Part shown: piece by piece, positions 1 through 5,330 of the stretch
How the letters are laid out: every line of letters begins with the position of its first letter
Position numbering within the stretch: position 1 is the first letter of the stretch
NCBI GenBank assembly: GCA_029865665.1
Contig: JARXAV010000344.1
Coordinates: 1-5,535 of the forward strand
Length of the DNA stretch: 5,535 bases
Direction: 5' to 3'
DNA from: Flectobacillus sp.
GTDB lineage: Bacteria > Bacteroidota > Bacteroidia > Cytophagales > Spirosomataceae
Notes under the pieces: generated by a model
Database searches by the model: none
Seen by the model: only the letters and a program-made list of their open reading frames with translations
Told to the model about the DNA's origin: nothing
Position numbers and translations under genes: made by a program

Positions 1-75
1 CAGTTACAATACCAATACCAAATGACTCAAGCAAAACTAGAACTGAACCGTCTGACGGGTATCAAGTTTTGGTAA
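1..75 (+). CDS. C-terminal end of a probable TolC-family outer-membrane efflux protein (partial)
   Basis: Frame 1 is open from the window edge to the TAA at 73-75 and gives 24 residues ending in KLELNRLTGIKFW. A glutamine/tyrosine-rich helix followed by a LNRLTG-type ending is common at the C-terminus of TolC-like proteins of Bacteroidota, the outer-membrane channel of tripartite efflux or type I export systems. The identification rests on this short tail only, so it is tentative. The gene's start and any operon partners lie to the left of the window. A hairpin with a T-tract about 40 bases downstream fits an operon end. Confidence 0.5.
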   Translation, partial: QLQYQYQMTQAKLELNRLTGIKFW

Positions 76-402
76 TATTGATAGCATTTACATTTCATCT
101 TCAAACAAGTACAGAAAGGTTTCTGTTAATTATTTAGAAATTCCATGACTCTGAATAATTTGACAGAACCTTTTTGCTATTTATCCTGTCTATATAGTGG
201 AGGTGCAATAAATAGGGGAAAACTGCTATTAATTGTCTTATCATGGTAAACCATCCCTAAACTAAATAAGTACTCGTTGGTAAACAGTTTATAGCATTGA
301 CTATCTCAAACGATAAAATAAGTCATTAATCAGAGTTCCTTATTGGGGTCTTTGAACATTAAACTCACGACTACTTACCCACTTTTTAATACAACTATCT
401 CA
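76..402. other. Intergenic spacer between the TolC-like gene and the outer-membrane barrel gene
   Basis: This AT-rich spacer of 327 bases has no convincing gene on either strand. Its left half holds the hairpin described at 115-175. The right half should carry the promoter of the barrel gene at 403. The nearest resemblance to the Bacteroidota -7 box (TAnnTTTG) is GGTCTTTG at 347-354, which lacks the TA, so no promoter is called. The sequence GGTAAAC occurs twice (near 246 and 280), without further symmetry. Confidence 0.5.
115..175 (+). terminator. Imperfect hairpin terminator after the TolC-like gene
   Basis: The arm at 115-134 (AAAGGTTTCTGT then TAATTATT) is nearly complementary to 154-174 (AATAATT then GACAGAACCTTTT). 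There is a small mismatch and one bulged base. The loop is about 19 bases and the run TTTTT lies at 171-175. This fits a Rho-independent terminator for the gene ending at 75, although the long loop and bulge make it weaker than the other hairpins in the window. Confidence 0.5.
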
Positions 403-1542
403 ATGACCAAACGATATTACTTACTACTGTTAAGTTTACTGTGTTTTATCCATCAACCCAAGGCTGAAACGGGGCTTCCTTCGGATTCATTGCCTCGTTT
501 TTTGACCGAAAATAAAGTGCTTCATTTTCTGACAGGTCATAAGTACCTCACCGCTCCATTTGTGTTTTATATGCCAGAAACCAATTGGGTATTAGGCATT
601 GGCGTAAAGCGGTTCTTTCATGCGGGAGGGGTAGAGGACACACTCACGAGAGCCTCTAATTCATCGGTTTTTGTGCAATACTCGCTCAATCAGCAATTAA
701 TGCTCGAACATAATTACCAGATTTTTACCAATAAAGAGCGTTATTATATTATGGGCTATTATGGATTTAGCCGTTTCCCTGTTAACTATTATGGTACAGG
801 AGAAAATGCGTCTTTAGCCAACAAGGAAGCCATTAATTACGACTTGCTCCGCTTTGAAAACCTTACCATGCGAAAAGTGAAACCTTTTACCTTTGTGGGC
901 TTAGGTTGGCGTTATTTTAAGATGTATAATATCCGAGGTGAAGAAGGAGGAATTATGGAACAAGAAAAAATTACGGGTTATGATGGTTCTACGGTTTCGG
1001 GTTTATCGGCTGCTATTTTATACGATAGTAGAGATAATGTATTGACAACAAGTAAAGGTTCTTTTTTAGAATTATCATACACTAATCACCTCAAAGAGTT
1101 CGGAAGTACCCACAATTTCCAACGATGGATAATCGACCTACGGAAGTTCTATAAACCTTTCAAGACAAGAGAAGATGTAGTGGCTCTACAGACTTACGCT
1201 CAATTTAGCAATGGAAATATTCCCTTTAGTGAATTGGGACTTTTGGGAGGAGATATGATTATGCGAGGCTACTATCAAGGTAGTTTTCGAGATAACAACC
1301 TTTTTGCTATGCAAGCAGAATATCGTTGGCAAGTCTTAAAACGCTGGGGAATTGCGGGTTTTGGAGGAGTAGGTTCTGTCAAAAAACAATTAGCTGATTT
1401 TGATATTCAAACCCTAAAACCTAGTTACGGAGCAGGACTACGGTTTAAAATTAATCGCAAAGAAAACGTGAATGTACGGGTCGATTATGGCTTTGGCAAT
1501 GGACAGCAAAATCTCTATTTCTTCATTGCTGAGGCATTTTAG
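403..1542 (+). CDS. BamA/TamA-type (D15, Omp85) outer-membrane beta-barrel protein without POTRA domains
   Basis: This is a 379-residue protein predicted to sit in the outer membrane. The ATG at 403 is preferred over the in-frame TTG at 343 because it begins directly with a signal peptide: MTKR, a hydrophobic run at about residues 5-16, and likely cleavage after PKA at 19-21. The remainder is rich in alternating beta strands and aromatic residues. LGGDMIMRGYYQGSFRDNN (MRGYY at 287-291) matches the conserved Omp85 (V/M)RG(F/Y) motif of barrel loop L6, and the chain ends in an aromatic residue (EAF). Full BamA is about 800 residues or more with five POTRA domains; here fewer than 60 residues precede the barrel, so no POTRA is possible. 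Such short D15 proteins are common in Bacteroidota and their substrates are mostly unknown. The family call is firm; a role in membrane-protein or lipid handling is inference. Confidence 0.85.
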   Translation: MTKRYYLLLLSLLCFIHQPKAETGLPSDSLPRFLTENKVLHFLTGHKYLTAPFVFYMPETNWVLGIGVKRFFHAGGVEDTLTRASNSSVFVQYSLNQQLMLEHNYQIFTNKERYYIMGYYGFSRFPVNYYGTGENASLANKEAINYDLLRFENLTMRKVKPFTFVGLGWRYFKMYNIRGEEGGIMEQEKITGYDGSTVSGLSAAILYDSRDNVLTTSKGSFLELSYTNHLKEFGSTHNFQRWIIDLRKFYKPFKTREDVVALQTYAQFSNGNIPFSELGLLGGDMIMRGYYQGSFRDNNLFAMQAEYRWQVLKRWGIAGFGGVGSVKKQLADFDIQTLKPSYGAGLRFKINRKENVNVRVDYGFGNGQQNLYFFIAEAF

Positions 1543-1560
1543 GCAATCTTACCATTTGTT

Positions 1561-1606
1561 AAAAAAATGACCTGCCAGTATGATTATCTCACTGGCAGGT
1601 CTTATT
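1561..1606. terminator. Perfect 11-bp inverted-repeat terminator, probably bidirectional
   Basis: GACCTGCCAGT at 1569-1579 and ACTGGCAGGTC at 1591-1601 are perfectly complementary around an 11-base loop. On the plus strand the stem is followed only by TTATT, a weak T-tract, and it begins 26 bases after the barrel gene's stop. On the minus strand the seven A's at 1561-1567 read as a T-run just after the stem. The hairpin can therefore end transcription from both sides and is better built for minus-strand transcription. Confidence 0.75.
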
Positions 1607-1762
1607 AATGAAGTGTAATTATTATGCAAACATACTATTAAACTTTATAAAAAGCAAAACCGACAGGAAGGATAGCAAATTGAAAAATTGTTACTTTTTT
1701 GAGAAATGATTAATCAGTATGGTAAAATACTATTTTATTAAAATCTCATTTTGTTAAAAAGC

Positions 1763-1963
1763 CTATTTGCCAAAGAATATTTTTTTGATTTTTTTTGTCA
1801 ATTGTAGTTTAATTGCCTTGTATTTTCCTTTATTTTTGGATTTTTTGCTACTTTTTGCCCTAAATAGGGTATTTGTGATTAGCATGGCTTTCTTCTGAAA
1901 ATTGTATTTAAGTAGGATAATTCCTGCCCATTTGTTGCCATATAGCACAGTGTAGAATTGCAT
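1763..1963 (-). CDS. Doubtful small lysine-rich ORF, hypothetical
   Basis: This is a 66-codon ORF on the minus strand in an otherwise empty AT-rich spacer. The N-terminal half (MQFYTVLYGNKWAGIILLKY) looks protein-like. The C-terminal half is almost all lysine, serine and hydrophobic residues, which AT-rich non-coding DNA readily produces. No domain, signal peptide or clear membrane segment is recognised. In its favour, it overlaps no other gene and a terminator with a minus-facing T-tract lies about 160 bases downstream at 1561-1601. Against it, composition is biased and no clear promoter is seen. It may be spurious or a remnant. Confidence 0.22.
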   Translation of the reverse strand: MQFYTVLYGNKWAGIILLKYNFQKKAMLITNTLFRAKSSKKSKNKGKYKAIKLQLTKKIKKIFFGK

Positions 1964-1987
1964 ATTTTTAAGAAATTATTAGTTTTA
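1957..1987 (+). promoter_or_regulatory. Candidate Bacteroidota-type promoter for the DUF952 gene
   Basis: TAGTTTTA at 1980-1987 matches the TAnnTTTG -7 consensus at five of its six defined bases. It is preceded after 19 bases by ATTG at 1957-1960, close to the TTTG -33 box. Transcription would start near 1992-1996, about 40 bases upstream of the ATG at 2033. AT-rich DNA yields such matches by chance, so this is only a candidate. Confidence 0.33.
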
Positions 1988-2017
1988 ATTAGTGTTTAAT
2001 TAGGCTTAACATAAGCC
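1984..2017. promoter_or_regulatory. Direct repeat plus palindrome in the DUF952 leader, possible operator
   Basis: TTTAATTAG occurs at 1984-1992 and again at 1995-2003, an 11-base phase. It runs straight into the palindrome GGCTTA-ACA-TAAGCC at 2003-2017. Together they lie at or just after the predicted transcription start and 16 bases before the ATG. The arrangement could be a repressor site or a small 5' hairpin. The binding factor is unknown and chance is possible. Confidence 0.3.
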
Positions 2018-2032
2018 GTTAATAGTCTATCA

Positions 2033-2341
2033 ATGTCTGAAATTCTAACTCACATCGTACTTCCTCTTGCCTGGGAAAAACAACTAACTTCGGATTATTA
2101 TACAGCTGAAAGCTTAAATCTGGAAGGCTTTATCCATCTGTCAACACCTGAGCAAGTGGAGGGTACACTTCAACTTTTTTTCAAGGGAATCGAGAAGGTC
2201 TTTATTTTACACATCGATGCTACGCTCTTAGAAGCCCCACTGGTATTTGAGGAAGTACCAAACCACGGAACATTTCCGCATTTGTTCGGGCAGCTGAATA
2301 AAAATGCCATTCTTCGTATAGAGGAGCGTCTTTTAAACTAG
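2033..2341 (+). CDS. DUF952 domain protein
   Basis: This 102-residue protein corresponds to one complete DUF952 domain, the usual size for the family. Recognisable features are a tryptophan at position 14 in the opening HIVLPLAWE segment, the signature GFIHLSTPEQV at 32-42, the HID strand at 60-62 and FPHLFGQLN at 81-89. The biochemical function of DUF952 is not established. The conserved histidines (His35, His83) suggest a binding or catalytic pocket, which is inference. No signal peptide or membrane segment is present, so it should be cytoplasmic. The start codon lies just before the first conserved strand. The metallophosphoesterase gene begins 60 bases after its stop on the same strand with no terminator between, so the two are probably co-transcribed. 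Confidence 0.85.
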   Translation: MSEILTHIVLPLAWEKQLTSDYYTAESLNLEGFIHLSTPEQVEGTLQLFFKGIEKVFILHIDATLLEAPLVFEEVPNHGTFPHLFGQLNKNAILRIEERLLN

Positions 2342-2401
2342 GACACTTACTTGAATTGAGAAAAATCTTAAGCTGCGTTGCTTCTCCAATATGATTCTTT
2401 T

Positions 2402-2911
2402 ATGCAAAAAATCCTAATTCTTTCCGATACGCACAGCTATTTAGATGAGCGTCTGTTGCCTCATATAGATTGGTGTACTCAAATTTGGCACGCTGGTGAT
2501 TGGGGAAATGTCTCTGTGGCAGATACGCTTTCTTCCTTAAAACCAGTGGAAGGTGTCTATGGAAACATTGACGATGCCACCGTTCGGAAAATGTTTCCTA
2601 AAATCAATCATTTCCAATGCGAAGACGTGTTGGTTGGCATGACCCATATCGGAGGGGCTCCTGCTAGTTATAAACCAGATGCGTTGGCTTGTTTCAACAA
2701 ACTAGTACCAGATATTTTTATTACGGGCCATTCGCATATTTTACAAGTCAAAAGAGACCTCCATCGGAATCGAATGTTGTTTATAAATCCTGGTGCTGCT
2801 GGGCAACATGGATTTCACCAAGTACAAACCGCAGTGCGTTTAAAAGTAGAAGGGAAGCGTATTTTTGAGGTAGAAATCGTAGAAATGCCTCGTTTTAGGA
2901 AGGAAATTTAA
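2402..2911 (+). CDS. YfcE/MJ0936-family metallophosphoesterase
   Basis: This is a 169-residue cytoplasmic calcineurin-like phosphoesterase of the compact YfcE/MJ0936 type. All metal-site motifs are in order: SDTH at 8-11, HAGD at 30-33, YGNID at 53-57, THIGG at 81-85, GHSH at 109-112 and the NPGA turn at 129-132. These residues hold a two-metal centre that hydrolyses phosphodiesters in characterised homologues; the physiological substrate is generally unknown and cannot be read from sequence. The ATG at 2402 is preferred over an in-frame TTG at 2378, because the TTG adds eight residues ahead of the first strand (KILILSDTH) that homologues lack. It probably shares a transcript with the DUF952 gene upstream. 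No clear terminator follows its stop. Confidence 0.9.
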   Translation: MQKILILSDTHSYLDERLLPHIDWCTQIWHAGDWGNVSVADTLSSLKPVEGVYGNIDDATVRKMFPKINHFQCEDVLVGMTHIGGAPASYKPDALACFNKLVPDIFITGHSHILQVKRDLHRNRMLFINPGAAGQHGFHQVQTAVRLKVEGKRIFEVEIVEMPRFRKEI

Positions 2912-3335
2912 AAATACATGATTTTTTTGTAGTATTATTCAAAAAACGGCACGATATTTGCTGTATAATTGAGTGGCTATACATAGCAAATTATTGAGAG
3001 ACCGCCATCAATCAGAACGTCTAAGTATAGAGAAACCATTCCAATCTTTTTGCCGCCACGAAAACGTTTGGTCAATGTCAATTCATATAGTCTTGACTTA
3101 CCCTGAATGAATTCAAATCTTTAGGCATTATCCTTACTTGACTGAAAAACATACCTACAAATGGAATTGCATTGAATCAATGCCGTTTTGATTGTTCGTA
3201 TTTATTAATATCAAGTTTCGTGCCAACTACTGAGTAAAATTTTTGGAAATGTGTATTACCTAATCACTTATAAATATATAGAATTATAATCCTTAATTTT
3301 TTGAAAAACGATTTGCAACCCAACTCGTAAATAAC
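2912..3335. other. Spacer without an intact gene, upstream of ssrA
   Basis: These 424 AT-rich bases hold no complete convincing gene. Just after the phosphoesterase stop there is an A/T-only inverted repeat (TTTTTTG near 2922, CAAAAAA near 2941). A bulged hairpin follows, pairing TTTGCT and GTAT (2957-2966) with ATAC and AGCAAA (2979-2990); neither has a proper T-tract. From about 2977 to 3260 the minus strand has reading-frame fragments, listed separately as a possible pseudogene. The spacer ends at a strong plus-strand terminator (3336-3373), so some plus-strand transcript probably crosses it. Confidence 0.45.
2977..3260 (-). pseudogene. Possible decayed coding remnant of unknown family
   Basis: On the minus strand one frame runs from about 3260 for 27 codons, meets a TGA, and continues for about 29 more codons (including IPFVGMFFSQVRIMPKDLN). 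A +1 shift near 3108 then enters a second frame that is open for 47 codons (2980-3120) and ends at the TAG at 2977-2979. That frame contains YELTLTKRFRGGKKIGMVS and LDVLIDGG. Read across one stop and one frameshift, this gives a protein-like stretch of about 95 residues. I do not recognise the family. Open runs of this length also arise by chance in AT-rich DNA, so this is a suggestion only. Confidence 0.18.
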
Positions 3336-3373
3336 AGTCCTGATAGATGAAAGTCATTCGGGACTTTTTTTTT
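3336..3373 (+). terminator. Strong Rho-independent terminator just upstream of ssrA
   Basis: AGTCCTGA at 3336-3343 pairs with TCGGGACT at 3358-3365 with one G-U pair. Inside it, ATGA (3347-3350) pairs with TCAT (3354-3357), leaving a 3-base loop. Nine T's follow at 3365-3373. The nearest annotated plus-strand gene ends more than 420 bases upstream, so either a long 3' tail or an unrecognised transcript ends here. It also shields the tmRNA promoter that starts a few bases later. Confidence 0.75.
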
Positions 3374-3379
3374 GCCTTG

Positions 3380-3412
3380 TTTATACAAATAGGCGAAATT
3401 GTATTATCTTTG
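3380..3412 (+). promoter_or_regulatory. Promoter of the tmRNA gene
   Basis: TATCTTTG at 3405-3412 is a perfect match to the Bacteroidota -7 consensus TAnnTTTG. A weak -33 element, TTTA at 3380-3383, lies 21 bases upstream. Transcription should start a few bases after 3412, leaving a short leader before the mature tmRNA 5' end at 3425. The location directly upstream of ssrA supports the call. Confidence 0.65.
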
Positions 3413-3424
3413 TCGTTACTACTT

Positions 3425-3820
3425 GGGGCTGACCGGTATTGACAGTTTGTGCATTCTGGTAGTAAGCACGTCGGGAGTTGGATAGACCTCCTGTGAAAAA
3501 TCCGTCCGAACAATAACAGGCAACTCTTCGTTCGCCATGGCAGCTTAATTCTTAATTGAATTTTGTTTTGGGTAGTTGAACAACTGAGTTGTTGCTATTC
3601 GCCACATCCCACTAGGCTAAACTTTGCCGCCTAGATACGGGGTGTCATCATGCAAAGTCGAACTTTACTGATGTCTCTGAGTAAAGTTTAGTATAACGAA
3701 ACTAAGAACTGTTCAAGGTCCGGCTTGAACCTAGGCAGTTCCGACAATTAATCAAGACTAAACGTGTAGAAAGCTAGTAGATTCCTTGTCTGGACGAGAG
3801 TTCGAATCTCTCCAGCTCCA
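3425..3820 (+). ncRNA. ssrA: Transfer-messenger RNA (tmRNA), one-piece
   Basis: tmRNA rescues ribosomes stalled on broken mRNAs, together with SmpB. It enters as an alanyl-tRNA mimic and then templates a degradation tag. The 5' end GGGGCTG (3425-3431) pairs with CAGCTCC (3813-3819) to form the acceptor stem, including the G3427-U3817 wobble, which sits at the position of the G-U pair used for alanylation. The T-arm is GAGAG, TTCGAAT loop, CTCTC (3796-3812). The tag frame is at 3519-3548. Internal stems expected of the pseudoknot region are visible, for example 3661-3669 with 3680-3688, and 3711-3717 with 3724-3730. The length of about 396 bases is normal for a one-piece tmRNA. The discriminator A3820 is followed by CTA instead of CCA, so a CCA end would have to be added after processing. 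A strong terminator follows at 3844-3877. Confidence 0.95.
3519..3548 (+). other. tmRNA tag reading frame, encoding GNSSFAMAA-stop
   Basis: Within ssrA, GGC at 3519 opens a nine-codon frame ending GCC ATG GCA GCT TAA and giving the tag GNSSFAMAA. Known Bacteroidota tags start with glycine and end in A(L/M)AA, which marks proteins for ClpXP-type proteases. The region between them (NSSF) differs from the commoner E-rich version. The resume codon is assigned by this similarity and by position downstream of the A-rich stretch CAATAACA. Confidence 0.85.
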
Positions 3821-3823
3821 CTA
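3791..3823 (+). other. Probable attachment site (att) of the adjacent element in the ssrA 3' end
   Basis: The T-arm and acceptor 3' strand of ssrA are followed within about 110 bases by an integrase gene pointing away from the RNA. The 3' ends of tRNA and tmRNA genes are the standard targets of tyrosine recombinases, and the element normally restores the RNA's 3' end. No second copy of this stretch exists in the window, so the exact crossover core and the other end of the element cannot be fixed. Confidence 0.5.
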
Positions 3824-3843
3824 ATATCAGAAACGATATATAT

Positions 3844-3877
3844 AAAACCCTCCATACGCAACGTATGGGGGGTTTTT
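3844..3877. terminator. Strong terminator after ssrA
   Basis: A perfect 15-pair stem (one G-U pair) joins 3844-3858 with 3862-3876 around the 3-base loop CAA. It has AAAA at its base on one side and TTTTT at 3873-3877 on the other, so it can work in both directions. It ends the tmRNA transcript and isolates the integrase gene from it. If the crossover lies inside ssrA, this terminator is carried by the element. Confidence 0.85.
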
Positions 3878-3910
3878 GGGTTTTAAAAAACTATGAAAAT
3901 CAAAAAAAAT

Positions 3911-3931
3911 GTCGGTAAAACGTCGGTAAAA
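3911..3931 (+). repeat. Tandem GTCGGTAAAA repeat overlapping the integrase start
   Basis: GTCGGTAAAA occurs at 3911-3920 and 3922-3931 with an 11-base period, and GTC reappears in phase at 3933-3935. The second copy's last A is the first base of the integrase ATG. Direct repeats beside int are typical of arm-type integrase or excisionase sites. The overlap with the start codon also suggests autoregulation. Both roles are inference. Confidence 0.5.
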
Positions 3932-5127
3932 TGTCAAAGGTATCTTTTTCGTTAGAATTAAATCATAAATCGAATAAGTTTGGACTCCATAGCGTATTTG
4001 TAAAAATTCGACATGGGAAGGAGGTTCGTAGGGTTTCTACTGCAATTTTTATAAGAAAAGTAGATTGGAATAAGGATAAACAGGAGGTACGTAAATCATG
4101 TCAAGATTATGCTCTATTCAATATTTTGCTTAAAAAGAAGCTCGGTGAGGCATCACTCGACAACGTAAAAAATGATATAGCAGATAAGTCGGTATCACTC
4201 GTTACAATTCAGAAGAAATTAAGGAACGATGTTACTGGAGGAAGTTTTTATGATTTTGCTGATAAGTTCACAAATAAGATGCAGAACTCAGGTACTCGGA
4301 GAGTTTATGAAACCGTCATTAATAAGCTTCGAGAATATGCTCCATCGCTAGACTTTTTGGATTTTACCCGATCTTTTATTTTAGATTACGAAGGGTGGCT
4401 TATTGCTGAAAAAAGAAATGGTCAAAACACGTTGTATAAAAATCTTGGAACAATCAGAGCGATTTACAATGAGGCTCTTCAACAAGAAGTCTTTGAGCCA
4501 AGCAAATCACCATGGACAAGGATAAAGTTAAAGAAGGAGGCAAGTGATAGAACGAAGCTAACTTTGGAAGAAATAGAGTTAATCCAGAATGCGGAAATTG
4601 ATACAAGTCTAGTGATGTTTCACGCTCGTAACATATTCTTGATGCAGTATTATTCATTTGGAATGAGAATAGGTGATATGTTGCAAATTAAATGGAGTGA
4701 TTTCGACGGAGAACGGTTTTCTTACAAAGCTGGAAAAACGGAAAAGAGGCACGGCCCTAAATTACCGCCTCAAGCTCATGCCATTATAGATTATTATAAG
4801 GAATTATCGCATCGACGAACCGATTATATATTCCCTTTCTTAAAAGTATATAACTGGCGAGATAATGAACATTTGAGACGTGACATTGAGTCTAAGACTT
4901 CGATGGTAAACAACAACATAAAGGCTCTAATGAAGATTCTCAAGATTAATAAAAATGTATCAACTCACGTAGCAAGGCATTCTTTCGCAGACAATGCTCG
5001 TAAAAAGACGAAAGATATTTATGCTATTTCGAAAGCCCTAGGTCATTCGTCGATAAGCGTTACTGAAGCTTACTTCGCAAATGACCTGACTTATGAAAAT
5101 GATTCATTATCAGATTTAGTGTATTAA
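3931..5127 (+). CDS. Tyrosine-type site-specific recombinase (integrase), Bacteroidota phage/island type
   Basis: This 398-residue integrase would catalyse integration and excision of the element at the ssrA site. The N-terminal ~90 residues (VSFSLELNHKS, then a STAIFIRKVDWNKDKQEVR stretch) resemble the arm-DNA-binding domain of Bacteroidota integrases. Residues about 105-200 form the SAM-like core-binding domain, and about 212-390 the catalytic domain. The catalytic set is complete: Arg246 in GMRIGD, Lys269 in AGKTEK, His346 and Arg349 in HVARH, His372 in LGHSS and the nucleophile Tyr381 in EAYF. The ATG at 3931 places the first arm-domain strand right at the N-terminus, as in relatives. The gene reads away from ssrA and is bounded by terminators on both sides, so it is a single-gene unit. 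No frameshift or truncation is seen. Confidence 0.92.
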   Translation: MSKVSFSLELNHKSNKFGLHSVFVKIRHGKEVRRVSTAIFIRKVDWNKDKQEVRKSCQDYALFNILLKKKLGEASLDNVKNDIADKSVSLVTIQKKLRNDVTGGSFYDFADKFTNKMQNSGTRRVYETVINKLREYAPSLDFLDFTRSFILDYEGWLIAEKRNGQNTLYKNLGTIRAIYNEALQQEVFEPSKSPWTRIKLKKEASDRTKLTLEEIELIQNAEIDTSLVMFHARNIFLMQYYSFGMRIGDMLQIKWSDFDGERFSYKAGKTEKRHGPKLPPQAHAIIDYYKELSHRRTDYIFPFLKVYNWRDNEHLRRDIESKTSMVNNNIKALMKILKINKNVSTHVARHSFADNARKKTKDIYAISKALGHSSISVTEAYFANDLTYENDSLSDLVY

Positions 5128-5141
5128 AAATGATTTTAGGG

Positions 5142-5186
5142 AAATGGAAAAGGCTAATCATTTAGATTAGCCTTTTCCATTTTTTC
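5142..5186. terminator. Strong terminator after the integrase gene
   Basis: An uninterrupted 18-bp stem pairs 5142-5159 with 5165-5182 around the loop ATTTA. T's continue to 5185 on the plus strand, beginning 14 bases after the integrase stop. The A's at the left foot of the stem give a short T-run on the minus strand as well. It may therefore also end transcription of the convergent peptidase gene. Confidence 0.85.
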
Positions 5187-5230
5187 TGTCCGCTGAGCTG
5201 AATTGAAAAAAATGTGTTTTTTTTGTATTT

Positions 5231-5323
5231 TTTGTAACCAGATATTAACTAATTGATTTTAAGTATGTTACTTGTTTTTATTTTGTAAGCCAAGTTTGTA
5301 ACGAGACGTACAAAGTTTGTAAC
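5231..5323. repeat. Cluster of TTTGTAAC boxes and small palindromes
   Basis: TTTGTAAC occurs at 5231-5238, 5295-5302 and 5316-5323, with a near copy TTTGTAAG at 5282-5289. The last two full copies extend to AAGTTTGTAAC and start 21 bases apart; the first is 64 bases before the second, so all three lie on about the same face of the helix. The third copy is half of a perfect 13-base palindrome TACAAA-G-TTTGTA (5309-5321). A second palindrome, AAGTA-TGT-TACTT, lies at 5261-5273. The cluster is non-coding, between the integrase terminator and the peptidase stop. A protein-binding array (integrase, excisionase or regulator) is plausible but unproven. Confidence 0.5.
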
Positions 5324-5330
5324 CAATGGG

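Noticed and set aside
343..402. Upstream TTG start for the outer-membrane barrel gene
   Set aside because: It would put about 20 polar and mixed residues before an otherwise canonical signal peptide that starts exactly at the ATG at 403.
403..465. Lipoprotein signal at the N-terminus of the barrel protein (SLLC)
   Set aside because: The residues before the cysteine do not fit a lipobox (leucine instead of G/A/S at -1), and a barrel protein is expected to use signal peptidase I.
2378..2401. Upstream TTG start for the metallophosphoesterase
   Set aside because: It adds eight residues before the first conserved strand, where YfcE-type proteins normally begin; the ATG at 2402 fits the family.
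3268..3424. tRNA gene in the spacer before ssrA
   Set aside because: No T-arm, acceptor pairing or CCA-like end was found; the only structured element is the terminator hairpin.
3268..3513. 81-codon minus-strand ORF
   Set aside because: It runs antisense through the ssrA promoter and the first part of the tmRNA, both firmly identified, and its product resembles no known protein.
4454..4657. 67-codon minus-strand ORF
   Set aside because: It lies entirely inside the integrase gene on the other strand; the integrase has intact domains and catalytic residues, so this is a shadow frame.
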